In this document: positions 46,360 to 55,106 of the stretch, one piece after another
How the letters are laid out: each line of letters starts with the position of its first letter
Position numbering within the stretch: position 1 is the stretch's first letter
Assembly (NCBI RefSeq): GCF_014200495.1
Contig: NZ_JACHBY010000004.1
Location: forward strand, 62,001 to 126,000
DNA length: 64,000 bases
DNA from: Mucilaginibacter geliditolerans
Lineage (GTDB): Bacteria; Bacteroidota; Bacteroidia; Sphingobacteriales; Sphingobacteriaceae
Direction of reading: 5' to 3'
Notes under the pieces: model-generated
What the model was told of the DNA's origin: nothing
Databases searched by the model: none
The model's input: only the letters and a program-made list of their open reading frames with translations
Translations under genes and position numbers: made by a program

Positions 46360-46414
46360 AAGTTTCACAACAAATCTGCACATTTGCACATCCGCATATT
46401 TGCACATTAAAAAC

Positions 46415-47341
46415 ATGCCTGTAGATAAAATTATTTCATTACTCCCTGCCGCTACCGAAATAGTTTGCGCGCTAGGCCTCGAAGATAAACTGGTGGGCCG
46501 TTCGCATGAATGTGATTACCCTGAAAGCATTAAACATTTGCCGGTGTGTTCCAAAGCTAATTTCCCTGATAATTTAAGCAGCGCCGCTATTGATGTTAAA
46601 GTAAAGGAGATTTTGGCCGATGCATTATCCGTTTATACTGTTAAGCGCGAAGTGATCAAAGAGCTTATGCCCGATGTAGTGATCACCCAGGCACAGTGCG
46701 AGGTTTGCGCGGTATCCTTAAAAGATGTGGAAGAAGCGCTGGATAACTTTTTGGATAAAAAAGCCAATATCGTATCGCTCCAACCCAATAATTTTCAGAA
46801 TATTTTTACTGATATAAAAGCCGTAGCTACCGCATTAAATGTAGAGGCTACCGGCAATACTTTGGTTGAAGATCTGGAGGAACGGGTTGATATTATCCGC
46901 CATAAATTAAAATATGTGGAAAGCAGGCCAACCGTAGCTTGTATTGAATGGCTGGAACCGCTCATGGTATCGGGCAATTGGATACCCGAGCTGGTGAGCA
47001 TAGCAGGTGGGACAAGCATTTTGGCTGAAGCGGGTAAGCATTCGCCATTTGTAAAGTGGGAAGATATTCAACAGCAGGATCCGGAGGTTATTGTGGTGAT
47101 GCCTTGTGGGTTTTCTATTGAACGTACCATAAGGGAGATCGACCTCCTGCTCAACCTGCCAGGTTTTGCCGCTATGAAAGCAGTAAAAAATAACCGTTTT
47201 TATATAGCTGATGGCAATCAGTACTTTAACCGCCCCGGCCCCCGGATAGTTGATTCTGTAGAGATCTTAGCAGAGATCATTCATCCCAAACTTTTTAACT
47301 TTGGCTATGAAGGTAGTGGCTGGATAAAATTTTCTTTTTAA
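46415..47341 (+). CDS. Cobalamin-binding/periplasmic-binding-fold protein without signal peptide
   Basis: The ATG at 46415 (MPVDKIISLLPAATEIV) is chosen; the longer frame is repeat DNA. The 308-residue protein has the BtuF-type fold: SLLPAATEIVCALG, a conserved RSHECDYP, a metal-like motif QAQCEVCAVS, and ACIEWLEPLMVSGNWIPELV. Its relatives are called cobalamin-binding proteins and lie in COG0614. No signal peptide is seen, unlike true BtuF, so it is probably cytoplasmic. It is not next to a BtuCD transporter. It might relate to the B12 need of MetH, but that is only inference. Confidence 0.8.
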   Translation: MPVDKIISLLPAATEIVCALGLEDKLVGRSHECDYPESIKHLPVCSKANFPDNLSSAAIDVKVKEILADALSVYTVKREVIKELMPDVVITQAQCEVCAVSLKDVEEALDNFLDKKANIVSLQPNNFQNIFTDIKAVATALNVEATGNTLVEDLEERVDIIRHKLKYVESRPTVACIEWLEPLMVSGNWIPELVSIAGGTSILAEAGKHSPFVKWEDIQQQDPEVIVVMPCGFSIERTIREIDLLLNLPGFAAMKAVKNNRFYIADGNQYFNRPGPRIVDSVEILAEIIHPKLFNFGYEGSGWIKFSF

Positions 47342-47422
47342 AATAATTTAAAAAGTATTGCAGTCATTTTAAAAATAGTATTTTAGTTTTTCTTTTCATA
47401 TTAAACTAATACTGAATTAAAT

Positions 47423-49951
47423 ATGCGCCGCTTATTTGTCCTGATTTTTGCAGTTGCTTTTTGCATTAAAGCCACAGCCCAAGCTCCTGTTCCAACTTTT
47501 GATGCCCATAAGCTGAACATCAGCTGGCAAGCCGTACAAAACAATTACCAAAACAAAGCCGAATCATTAAACGCTTTGGTTATTACCAATACCGGCAAAA
47601 CAACATTGCCGGCATCGGGTTGGAAATTGTATTTTAACTCGGCGCGTGGTATTGCCTCTGCCACGGTTAGCGGCAATGCGGTTATCACCAAATTAAACGG
47701 CGACTTATTCACCATCACCCCAACTGCAACTTTTACCGCTTTAAAGCCCGGCGCATCGGCAACCATTCAGTTTGTGAGCGATGAACTGGTCATCAATTTT
47801 ACCGATGCACCCGAAGGCATTTATCTCGTATGGGATACACAACCCGAAAAAGGCTATGCCACCGGTGATTTTACAGTATTACCATTTAAACCTAATTATC
47901 CTGGCCTGGTTACTCCGGCTATCATCTATAATCAGAACCAAAAAATACAGGATGTTCCCGAGCAACAGCTAACAAAAATATTCCCTACACCGGCAAACTA
48001 TAAGGAAACTACCGGCACTTTTAACCTTACGCCTGACGTTCAGTTTACAACCGATGGTAAGTTTTCCAAAGAAATACTGGGCTTTGAAGCTGACCTGCAA
48101 ACCCTGTTCGGCAAAAAACTGGCAAGTAAATCGGTGGCGAATATCATCAGCCTAAAATATAAAGACGGTCTTGGCGATGAGGGTTACGAGCTTAGCGTAC
48201 AACCAACCGCCATTATTATAAGCGCAACCAGCGCAGCTGGCGCTTTTTACGGCATACAATCGTTAAAAACATTAATACCGGCAGCGGCTTATGCCCATGC
48301 GGAAAAGATAGTAGAAATACCTTGTGTTGAGGTAAAGGATCAGCCACGTTTCCCGTACCGTGCCCTGCTGCTGGATGTTGCCCGTAATTTTCAAACCAAA
48401 GAGCAGGTGTTAAAACTTTTGGATGTGATGGCGCTGTACAAACTAAATGTATTTCACTTCCATTTATCGGATGATGAAGGCTGGCGTATAGAGTTGCCAA
48501 CTTTGCCTGAATTAACTCAAACCGGCTCACAACGCGGTCATACATTGGATAGCAAAAATTTTCTACCTGCATCACACGGCTCAGGTCCTGAAACCGGCAA
48601 ATTAGCAGGTAGTGGTTTTTATACCCGTGCCGATTACATCGAAATATTAAGATATGCTACCGCCCGCCATATTACGGTAATGCCCGAGATTGAAACACCG
48701 GGCCATGCCCGCGCATCAATCAAAGCTATGGATGCCCGTTATCGCCGTTTAATGGCCGAAGGTAAACAAGCCGAAGCCGTGAAATATTTACTGCATGACT
48801 TGAATGATAAATCAGAGTACAACTCAGTTCAGTACTGGAATGATAACGTGATCGATGTATCGCTGCCGTCAACCTATACTTTTTTCGAGACCGTGATCAA
48901 TGACATCGCAGGCATTTACAAAGAAGCCGGAGCGCCATTAAACACCATACATTTCGGCGGTGATGAAGTACCAGCGCATGTTTGGGAGCAATCACCCGCA
49001 TACTTAACCTTGAAGGCCACTCACCCTGAAATAACCGGTACCGGCGACCTGTGGTATTACTTTTATGGCCGCATTAACCAGCTATTAAAGGATAAAGGCT
49101 TTACCCTTGCGGGATGGGAAGAAATGGGCCTGCGCAAAACCGTGCTTGATGGAAAGGCTGATTATGTGCCCAACCCTGATTTTACCCCATACCACCTGCA
49201 AACCGAAGTATGGAACAACTCCATTGGCAGCGGTCAGGAAGATTTAGCATATAAACTGGCAAATGCGGGCTATAAAGTGGTGCTGTCGTCAGTAACCAAC
49301 TTGTATTTTGATATGGCGCACTACAAATCATTTGATGAGCCGGGCTACTACTGGGGCGCTTTTGTTGATATTGATAAACCTTTCTCGTTTATCCCTTATG
49401 ATTACTTTAAAAACACTTCGGTTGACCGCGATGGCTTGCCAATAAACAAGAACATTTTCATAGGCAAACAACGCCTTACCGATTATGGTAAAACCAATAT
49501 TGCGGGCTTGCAAGGCTGTTTATGGGGCGAAAACATTAAAACCCCTGAGCGCATGGAATACATGATATTCCCATCGGTGCTTGGCCTGGCCGAGCGTGCC
49601 TGGGCGCAGGACCCGCAATGGGCAACCGAGCCAGATACCGCTAAAAGCAGCGCGATGTACCAACAAGCGTGGACAAACTTTTTAAACGTATTGGGCAAAC
49701 GCGAGCTTCCCCGTTTAACTTATTTAAATGGTGGCTACAGTTATCGCATACCAAAACCGGGAGTGCTGATGCGCGGCGGCGAATACAAGGCTAACATGCA
49801 GTTCCCTGGCTTTATTATCCGTTATACAACTGACGGAAAAGACCCCGACATCAAAAGCAAAGTTTATAACGATGCTGTTACAGTGACCGGCAACAACGTA
49901 AAGTTCCGTGCTTTTGACAATAAAGGCCGAGGAGGCAACGTTTCGGAATAA
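47423..49951 (+). CDS. GH20 beta-N-acetylhexosaminidase, exported
   Basis: The 842-residue protein has a signal peptide to about residue 19 (KATAQ). It then has an N-terminal CHB_HEX carbohydrate-binding domain (about 25-160), a GH20b domain (about 190-310) and the GH20 barrel (about 310-710) with the catalytic Asp514-Glu515 pair in HFGGDEVPAHVW. The C-terminal domain (about 760-842: PGFIIRYTTDGKDPD) is the chitobiase-type end domain. It releases terminal GlcNAc or GalNAc from chitin fragments or glycans in the periplasm. It stands alone. Confidence 0.95.
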   Translation: MRRLFVLIFAVAFCIKATAQAPVPTFDAHKLNISWQAVQNNYQNKAESLNALVITNTGKTTLPASGWKLYFNSARGIASATVSGNAVITKLNGDLFTITPTATFTALKPGASATIQFVSDELVINFTDAPEGIYLVWDTQPEKGYATGDFTVLPFKPNYPGLVTPAIIYNQNQKIQDVPEQQLTKIFPTPANYKETTGTFNLTPDVQFTTDGKFSKEILGFEADLQTLFGKKLASKSVANIISLKYKDGLGDEGYELSVQPTAIIISATSAAGAFYGIQSLKTLIPAAAYAHAEKIVEIPCVEVKDQPRFPYRALLLDVARNFQTKEQVLKLLDVMALYKLNVFHFHLSDDEGWRIELPTLPELTQTGSQRGHTLDSKNFLPASHGSGPETGKLAGSGFYTRADYIEILRYATARHITVMPEIETPGHARASIKAMDARYRRLMAEGKQAEAVKYLLHDLNDKSEYNSVQYWNDNVIDVSLPSTYTFFETVINDIAGIYKEAGAPLNTIHFGGDEVPAHVWEQSPAYLTLKATHPEITGTGDLWYYFYGRINQLLKDKGFTLAGWEEMGLRKTVLDGKADYVPNPDFTPYHLQTEVWNNSIGSGQEDLAYKLANAGYKVVLSSVTNLYFDMAHYKSFDEPGYYWGAFVDIDKPFSFIPYDYFKNTSVDRDGLPINKNIFIGKQRLTDYGKTNIAGLQGCLWGENIKTPERMEYMIFPSVLGLAERAWAQDPQWATEPDTAKSSAMYQQAWTNFLNVLGKRELPRLTYLNGGYSYRIPKPGVLMRGGEYKANMQFPGFIIRYTTDGKDPDIKSKVYNDAVTVTGNNVKFRAFDNKGRGGNVSE

Positions 49952-50026
49952 GTTAAACCAACTAAGCGATAGGCATATTTTTTTCGTGAGATATGCCTAT
50001 CGCTATCCAATTAATCCCAACCCTCT

Positions 50027-50374
50027 TTATTTTTTTGTCTCGATGATGAGCACTTTCATAGGCAATTTGCCGCTGTTTATCACCTCATGGGTTTCGGCAT
50101 CGCTCCAGAACGAGGTTCCGGCAGGTACCTTTTGAGTGATCGTTTTTCCATCAGCCCCGGTTATGGTAACATCGGCATCAGTTAATAAAACGGTAAGGTG
50201 CGCCGGATGACTATGTTTGCCTTTCCCGCAAACACCTTCGCCCGGCAGACTGTAATATTGGGTTACTTTCATTTTATCGTTATCAACCAAAACTTTTGGC
50301 TGTTCGGTTTGCGCACTGGCACGCATCGCTATAAAACAAATAAACAAGCTGAAGAGGATTGCTATCTTTTTCAT
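50027..50374 (-). CDS. Small exported cupin-like protein
   Basis: The ATG at 50374 (MKKIAILFSLFICFIAM) begins a signal peptide ending near ASAQ. The longer frame to 50416 is not signal-like. The mature part of about 92 residues is a single cupin-type beta barrel: KHSHPAHLTVLL carries the conserved histidines and GTSFWSDAETHEVIN the second motif. Its role is unknown; metal binding is likely. It stands alone, convergent with the GH20 gene. Confidence 0.85.
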   Translation of the reverse strand: MKKIAILFSLFICFIAMRASAQTEQPKVLVDNDKMKVTQYYSLPGEGVCGKGKHSHPAHLTVLLTDADVTITGADGKTITQKVPAGTSFWSDAETHEVINSGKLPMKVLIIETKK

Positions 50375-50461
50375 ATCATTGGTAATTAATGCTTTAAGAT
50401 AAAGCAAATAATTCATTTGCCAATGCCGCGCAAAAATATTAATATGCCGCGTTCACAACTC

Positions 50462-50625
50462 TTGCTCCGTTAGGAGCAAAATATTGGTAGAAAAATCCAC
50501 GCTATATTCCCTTCGCGCCGTAGGTGCGAAATTAACACGCATTCAAGCGCAGGTGTTATGTGCCTACAGCACATACATCCATAACAATTTATTTTCTACC
50601 AATATTTAGCCCCGACGAGGCTGGT
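50462..50625. repeat. Composite inverted repeat
   Basis: AAATATTGGTAGAAAA (50478-50494) is mirrored by TTTTCTACCAATATTT (50592-50607). The flanks GCTCCGTTAGGAGC and GCCCCGACGAGGC form small hairpins on each side. Elements with this layout are widespread in Bacteroidota genomes as I recall; the origin is unclear. Confidence 0.8.
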
Positions 50626-50642
50626 AAGATGGAATATTAAGC

Positions 50643-52703
50643 TCAAATCGTCACCTTAATACCCACATAATAATTACGCAATGGCGCAGGATTATAATAG
50701 CGGTTGCCAACGGCGTTAAGGTCATCGCCCAGGCTATAATTCTCATTCAGGATATTATCAGCTCCGCCATAGATCTCAAATTTTGTTTTATGGTTGAACA
50801 AATGCTGCCAGCCGATCTTGGCCTCCAGCAAATTATAATGCGGCGCAAAAACAGTGTTGCCATCATTAAGCGGCAGGCGCGAAGTATAATTATGCTCAAT
50901 GAAAAAGTACAGTGATTCGGGGAATTTAACCTGAAAACTGCTGATCAGCACCTGCTGCGGTACACCGGTAAGCTGGTTATGCGTGCCGCTAAACGTGAAT
51001 TTATCCAGCGTTACCGACTCATTAAATTGCAGGCCACGGATAAAGCTATCGTCATTTTGCCTAATGATCCAGTCGGTAAAATACAATTCAAAACCGGGCT
51101 GGTTAGTACCGCCGGAGTTCAGGTAAGTTTCGGTTTCATTCGGGTTGATGTGCAGGATAATGGCATTTTGCAGTTTGTACAAAAACACCGAAGCATCTAA
51201 AAACATGCTCTCATCATCATTGCGCAGGCGGAAACCAGTTTCATAGTTCCATCCATACTCAGCCTGTAAACTGGTGTTGATCACATTATCCGTAGGGCGG
51301 ATCTCGGCGGTAGTCGGCGTTGAATAACCGCGGCTCACTGATGCACGCCAGGCAAAATTATTGGTGATCTGGTAGGATAGGGCAAGCCTTGGCATCAGTT
51401 GGGCGGTGAAAGGACGATTGGTAAAATCAGGCTCATCATTCGGGTATACGTTCCTGAATTTATAATCATAAAAATTCAGGCTCATGGCAGCTTCCACATG
51501 CAGGCGCTTGAAAAAGTCGGCGCTATAACGGGCGAAGAAGAAATGCTGGTTGGTATTTATCTTATCCAGTGTTTGAGCGGTGTCGCGCGCGCCCATGTTG
51601 TTCCCGTAATTGTTAATATCCGAGTTAGTTTGCTGCCATTCTAAACCTACGTTTGCTTTCCAGCTATATTTTGGGTGCTCTTGCCCGGTCAATTCAAAAT
51701 AGGTACGCATACCAAAAGTACCCTCATAACGCTGCTCATAATTGGTGATGAAAGGGTTATAAAAATCAACATAACTACCATAAATAGCCAGTACGTTCCT
51801 GATGTTATCAGTTATATGCGCCTCATTCACCAAACCACCCATCAGCATTTTTGTGCCGATGGCTATTTTCTGCTCAATAGCACCGGGTATGGTTGCTGTC
51901 GGCAGCCTTGCACTGCGCGGGTCGGCCTCCATTTGGCTCAACGTTAAACCTCCAGGCGTTTTATAAAAGAGGTCGGAGTAAAAGGCCAGTATTTTAAGGT
52001 TATCCTTTTGACTGATCTTCCACCTGTCAACCGCCTGAAAATAATTGCGGTACATGCTGCTGTTCTGCCGGTAGCCGCCATAAGTTTCATAAGCCTGGTT
52101 TATATTCAGCTGGTTATTGGCATTATGATCCTGGAAAGCGAAACTTTCATGCAGCAGTGAATAGGAGCCGCCATCAACCGCCGCGGATACAAAGCTGCTA
52201 TCGGCATAACGGTTTACCGGGCTTATCAACACTACACCACCTGAATTCGCGCCAAATAAACTGCCATCGGGGCCTTTTAATACCTCGATGCCTTGCACAC
52301 TGTTTACATCAATAGCGTTGAGGTAGGTGTTGCCCCCTGCATCCGTTAAAGGTATCTCATCAAAATAGATCTTCACATCGCGGATACCAAACGGCGAGCG
52401 CAGCAAGCTGCCACGGATCGACAAGCGGTAACTACCCGGCGACCGCTCCTCCATACGCACACCGGGTATGGTATTCATCGCCGATACTAAGGAGTTATCA
52501 GGCTGTAATTTTAATTGCGCCGGGGTGAGCACGCTAACCGATGCGGGCACAGCAAGTACTTTCTGTTCGGAGAGATAGCCCCTTACTGTAACCTGGTTTA
52601 ATTGCCGGGCGCTGTCTTTTTTTAACGAATCAGTGTTTTTTTGAGCGAACAAGGCGCCGTTGAACAGGAGAACAAGTAATAGTGTGGCGTAAAATCTTAT
52701 CAC
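50643..52703 (-). CDS. TonB-dependent outer-membrane receptor
   Basis: The 686-residue protein has a signal peptide to about residue 20 (GALFAQ). A plug domain of about 115 residues carries QVTVRGYLSEQ (a TonB-box-like start), PGVRMEERSPGSYRLSIRG and GIEVLKGPDGSLFGANSGGVV. A 22-strand-type beta barrel follows to the C terminus, ending in an aromatic-rich YYVGIKVTI. It imports a scarce nutrient such as an iron chelate or cobalamin; the ligand is unknown. It lacks an N-terminal CarboxypepD_reg domain and has no SusD neighbour, so it is not a typical glycan (SusC) receptor. Confidence 0.92.
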   Translation of the reverse strand: MIRFYATLLLVLLFNGALFAQKNTDSLKKDSARQLNQVTVRGYLSEQKVLAVPASVSVLTPAQLKLQPDNSLVSAMNTIPGVRMEERSPGSYRLSIRGSLLRSPFGIRDVKIYFDEIPLTDAGGNTYLNAIDVNSVQGIEVLKGPDGSLFGANSGGVVLISPVNRYADSSFVSAAVDGGSYSLLHESFAFQDHNANNQLNINQAYETYGGYRQNSSMYRNYFQAVDRWKISQKDNLKILAFYSDLFYKTPGGLTLSQMEADPRSARLPTATIPGAIEQKIAIGTKMLMGGLVNEAHITDNIRNVLAIYGSYVDFYNPFITNYEQRYEGTFGMRTYFELTGQEHPKYSWKANVGLEWQQTNSDINNYGNNMGARDTAQTLDKINTNQHFFFARYSADFFKRLHVEAAMSLNFYDYKFRNVYPNDEPDFTNRPFTAQLMPRLALSYQITNNFAWRASVSRGYSTPTTAEIRPTDNVINTSLQAEYGWNYETGFRLRNDDESMFLDASVFLYKLQNAIILHINPNETETYLNSGGTNQPGFELYFTDWIIRQNDDSFIRGLQFNESVTLDKFTFSGTHNQLTGVPQQVLISSFQVKFPESLYFFIEHNYTSRLPLNDGNTVFAPHYNLLEAKIGWQHLFNHKTKFEIYGGADNILNENYSLGDDLNAVGNRYYNPAPLRNYYVGIKVTI

Positions 52704-53162
52704 AAAAGGCTGTTAAGTATGCGTAAAAATACGATTTGTTTGAGATGTTTCCTGTAACATCTATTCATCATTGTCATCCTGAGGAACGAAGGATCTGTCC
52801 TGTTCTTAAGCATGGCGGATAGATCCTTCGTTCCTCAGGATGACAAATAGGATATAACTATGTGTTGTAATCTTAGCCCTCCTTTAAAAACATCACCTTT
52901 ACTGATCAGCCTTTAGTACCATCATTATAAATCACTTTATTTTGTAAACAAGTACAAAAATTATGACTTGATGTTATTAAAAATACTAGATTGCATCCGC
53001 TAACATCGCCACTGCCCTCATAATTAAATAATTAACCTATCGTGAGTTTTCTTGTTTTATCGAAATCTATCCATTTGTAACAAACGTTATATAGTAATTA
53101 GGATACCGTATCAATGAAAAAGAATATTTTTGAAGATAAACCATTGTGACCCCTGAACTTTA
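52704..53162. other. Gene-free stretch with REP-like hairpin
   Basis: No gene is seen. It contains a REP-like hairpin at 52771-52846 and must carry both divergent promoters for the TonB receptor and the T9SS-exported protein genes; no convincing TAnnTTTG box was found. Confidence 0.5.
52771..52846. repeat. REP-like hairpin with perfect 26-bp arms
   Basis: The arms 52771-52796 (TTGTCATCCTGAGGAACGAA at the left end) and 52821-52846 are exact reverse complements, with a 24-nt loop. Confidence 0.9.
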
Positions 53163-55106
53163 ATGCGCCTGATAATTTTTACTATTCTATTCCTATTAAT
53201 TGCTGCTACTTTACAAGTTCGGGCGCAGCAACCAACCAGCTGCAACGGCAGTTTAGGCGATCCGGTTATCAATCAAACCTTCGGTTCGGGCTCAAACCCC
53301 GGCGCTGCGTTACCGGCGGGTGTTACCAACATGAGCTACACCACCAGTGACTGCCCGGAGGATGGTTATTATACCATTGTTAACAGTATTAACCTCAATC
53401 AAAATTGTCATACTACCTGGCAAACTGTAACATCAGACCATACCGGGAACCCTAACGGCTATATGATGGTTGTTAATGCATCGGCCCAGCCAAGCGTTTT
53501 TTTTACACAAAGTGCACCAACGTTATGCTCCGGCACTACCTACCAGTTTTCTGCCTATATACTTAATCTCATAACACTTGCTGCCAGTGGTCCGGGGGTT
53601 AGTGAACCTAATATTACCTTTTCAGTATTAGCTCCTGACGGGACAGTGCTGGCAACGCATTCAACAGGTACAATTGACGCAACACAGGGCCCTGTTTGGA
53701 ACCAGGAAAGCTTATATTTTACTACACCCGATAATGTTTCATCGGTAACAGTTGTAATGACAAATAATGCACCCGGTGGCAATGGCAACGATTTAATTTT
53801 GGATGATATCACTTTCAGGGCTTGCGGCCCGGTAATTGACGCCGGGTTTGGTTCTGTTACCGGATCAGCAGCCCAACCGCTATGCCAGGGCGCCAATGCC
53901 ACACTTACTTTAGATGCCAAGGTTGAAGGCAATAATAACCCCACCTATCAATGGCAATCCTACCATACCAATGGAGGCTGGGTTGATACAGCCGGGCAAA
54001 CCGCCCCCTCACTTAATGTCGTTTTTCAGAATGCGGTACCGGGTTCGTATCAATACAGGGTGGGTATAACCAACGGAACCAGCACATTGGCCAGTTGCCG
54101 CACCTATTCGGCACCGTTAACTGTTAATGTTTCAACAAATCCGGTAATTGGGGGTGTTCCGCTAACTCAATCAGTATGCATGGGCGATACTGTAAGCATT
54201 TTAGCTACCGGCGGCGTAACGTACCAGTGGTCGGGGCCCAATTTAGCTCCAACCAGTGAAAATCCTTTAATTATTAATGGAATTACGTTGGCGGATGCTG
54301 GTAAATATACAGTAACCGCATACAATCAATATTCATGCTCTGCTACAGCATCAACACAAATTACGGTAAATCAAAAGCCTGTTCCATCCATAAGCAGCGA
54401 CAGTACAACTATTTGCATCGGCGAAAAAACACAGATTGTTGCTTCCGGCGGCGTAGCATACTCATGGTCGCCGGCAGGCACTTTGTCTGATGCCACAGTA
54501 CCAAATCCAATTGCCAGCCCAACAGACACTACAACTTATACCGTTAAGGTTTATAACGAGTTTGATTGCTATACTACTGAAAAATCTACCGTAAACGTAT
54601 TAAAAAAGCCTGTTGCCAATGCAGGTCCTAACAGGGTGATGGTTCAGGGGCAATCCATTAAGCTTAATGGCAAGGCCCAAAGTGGCAATATTTTTTACTG
54701 GACCCCTGATTATTCCATAACAGGAGCTAACACATTAGATCCTATTGTTAGTCCGAGCCATGATACTACTTATACGCTGTACGTTACTTCAAAACAAAAT
54801 TGCGGTATTGCCAGCAGCAAAGTATTTGTGAGGGTTTATCAACATATAGTGATCCCTAATACTTTTTCTCCTAACAACGATGGCATTAACGATGTTTGGA
54901 ATATCGCCGCTTTGAGCACCTATCCTGAAAGCTTGCTACAGGTTTTTAACCGTTACGGCCAACAGCTTTTTCAAAGCATCGGTTACGTTAAACCATGGGA
55001 TGGTAAATACAACGGACAGGTATTACCGGCCGGCACTTATTATTATATGATCGACCTGAAAAACAATACGCCCAAACTATCAGGCTGGGTGGTAATAGTG
55101 CGGTGA
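53163..55106 (+). CDS. T9SS-exported surface protein with Ig-like domains
   Basis: The 647-residue protein has a signal peptide to about residue 21 (QVRAQ). An N-terminal adhesin-like domain of about 200 residues contains paired cysteines. Three Ig-like or PKD-like domains follow (about 220-325, 330-410 and 415-485). A CHU_C gliding-motility-type C-terminal domain (about 560-647) carries PNTFSPNNDGINDVW, FNRYGQQLF and PAGTYYYMIDLKN. That domain is the known type B sorting signal of the type 9 secretion system, so the product is probably surface-attached or released. The binding partner is unknown. Confidence 0.9.
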   Translation: MRLIIFTILFLLIAATLQVRAQQPTSCNGSLGDPVINQTFGSGSNPGAALPAGVTNMSYTTSDCPEDGYYTIVNSINLNQNCHTTWQTVTSDHTGNPNGYMMVVNASAQPSVFFTQSAPTLCSGTTYQFSAYILNLITLAASGPGVSEPNITFSVLAPDGTVLATHSTGTIDATQGPVWNQESLYFTTPDNVSSVTVVMTNNAPGGNGNDLILDDITFRACGPVIDAGFGSVTGSAAQPLCQGANATLTLDAKVEGNNNPTYQWQSYHTNGGWVDTAGQTAPSLNVVFQNAVPGSYQYRVGITNGTSTLASCRTYSAPLTVNVSTNPVIGGVPLTQSVCMGDTVSILATGGVTYQWSGPNLAPTSENPLIINGITLADAGKYTVTAYNQYSCSATASTQITVNQKPVPSISSDSTTICIGEKTQIVASGGVAYSWSPAGTLSDATVPNPIASPTDTTTYTVKVYNEFDCYTTEKSTVNVLKKPVANAGPNRVMVQGQSIKLNGKAQSGNIFYWTPDYSITGANTLDPIVSPSHDTTYTLYVTSKQNCGIASSKVFVRVYQHIVIPNTFSPNNDGINDVWNIAALSTYPESLLQVFNRYGQQLFQSIGYVKPWDGKYNGQVLPAGTYYYMIDLKNNTPKLSGWVVIVR

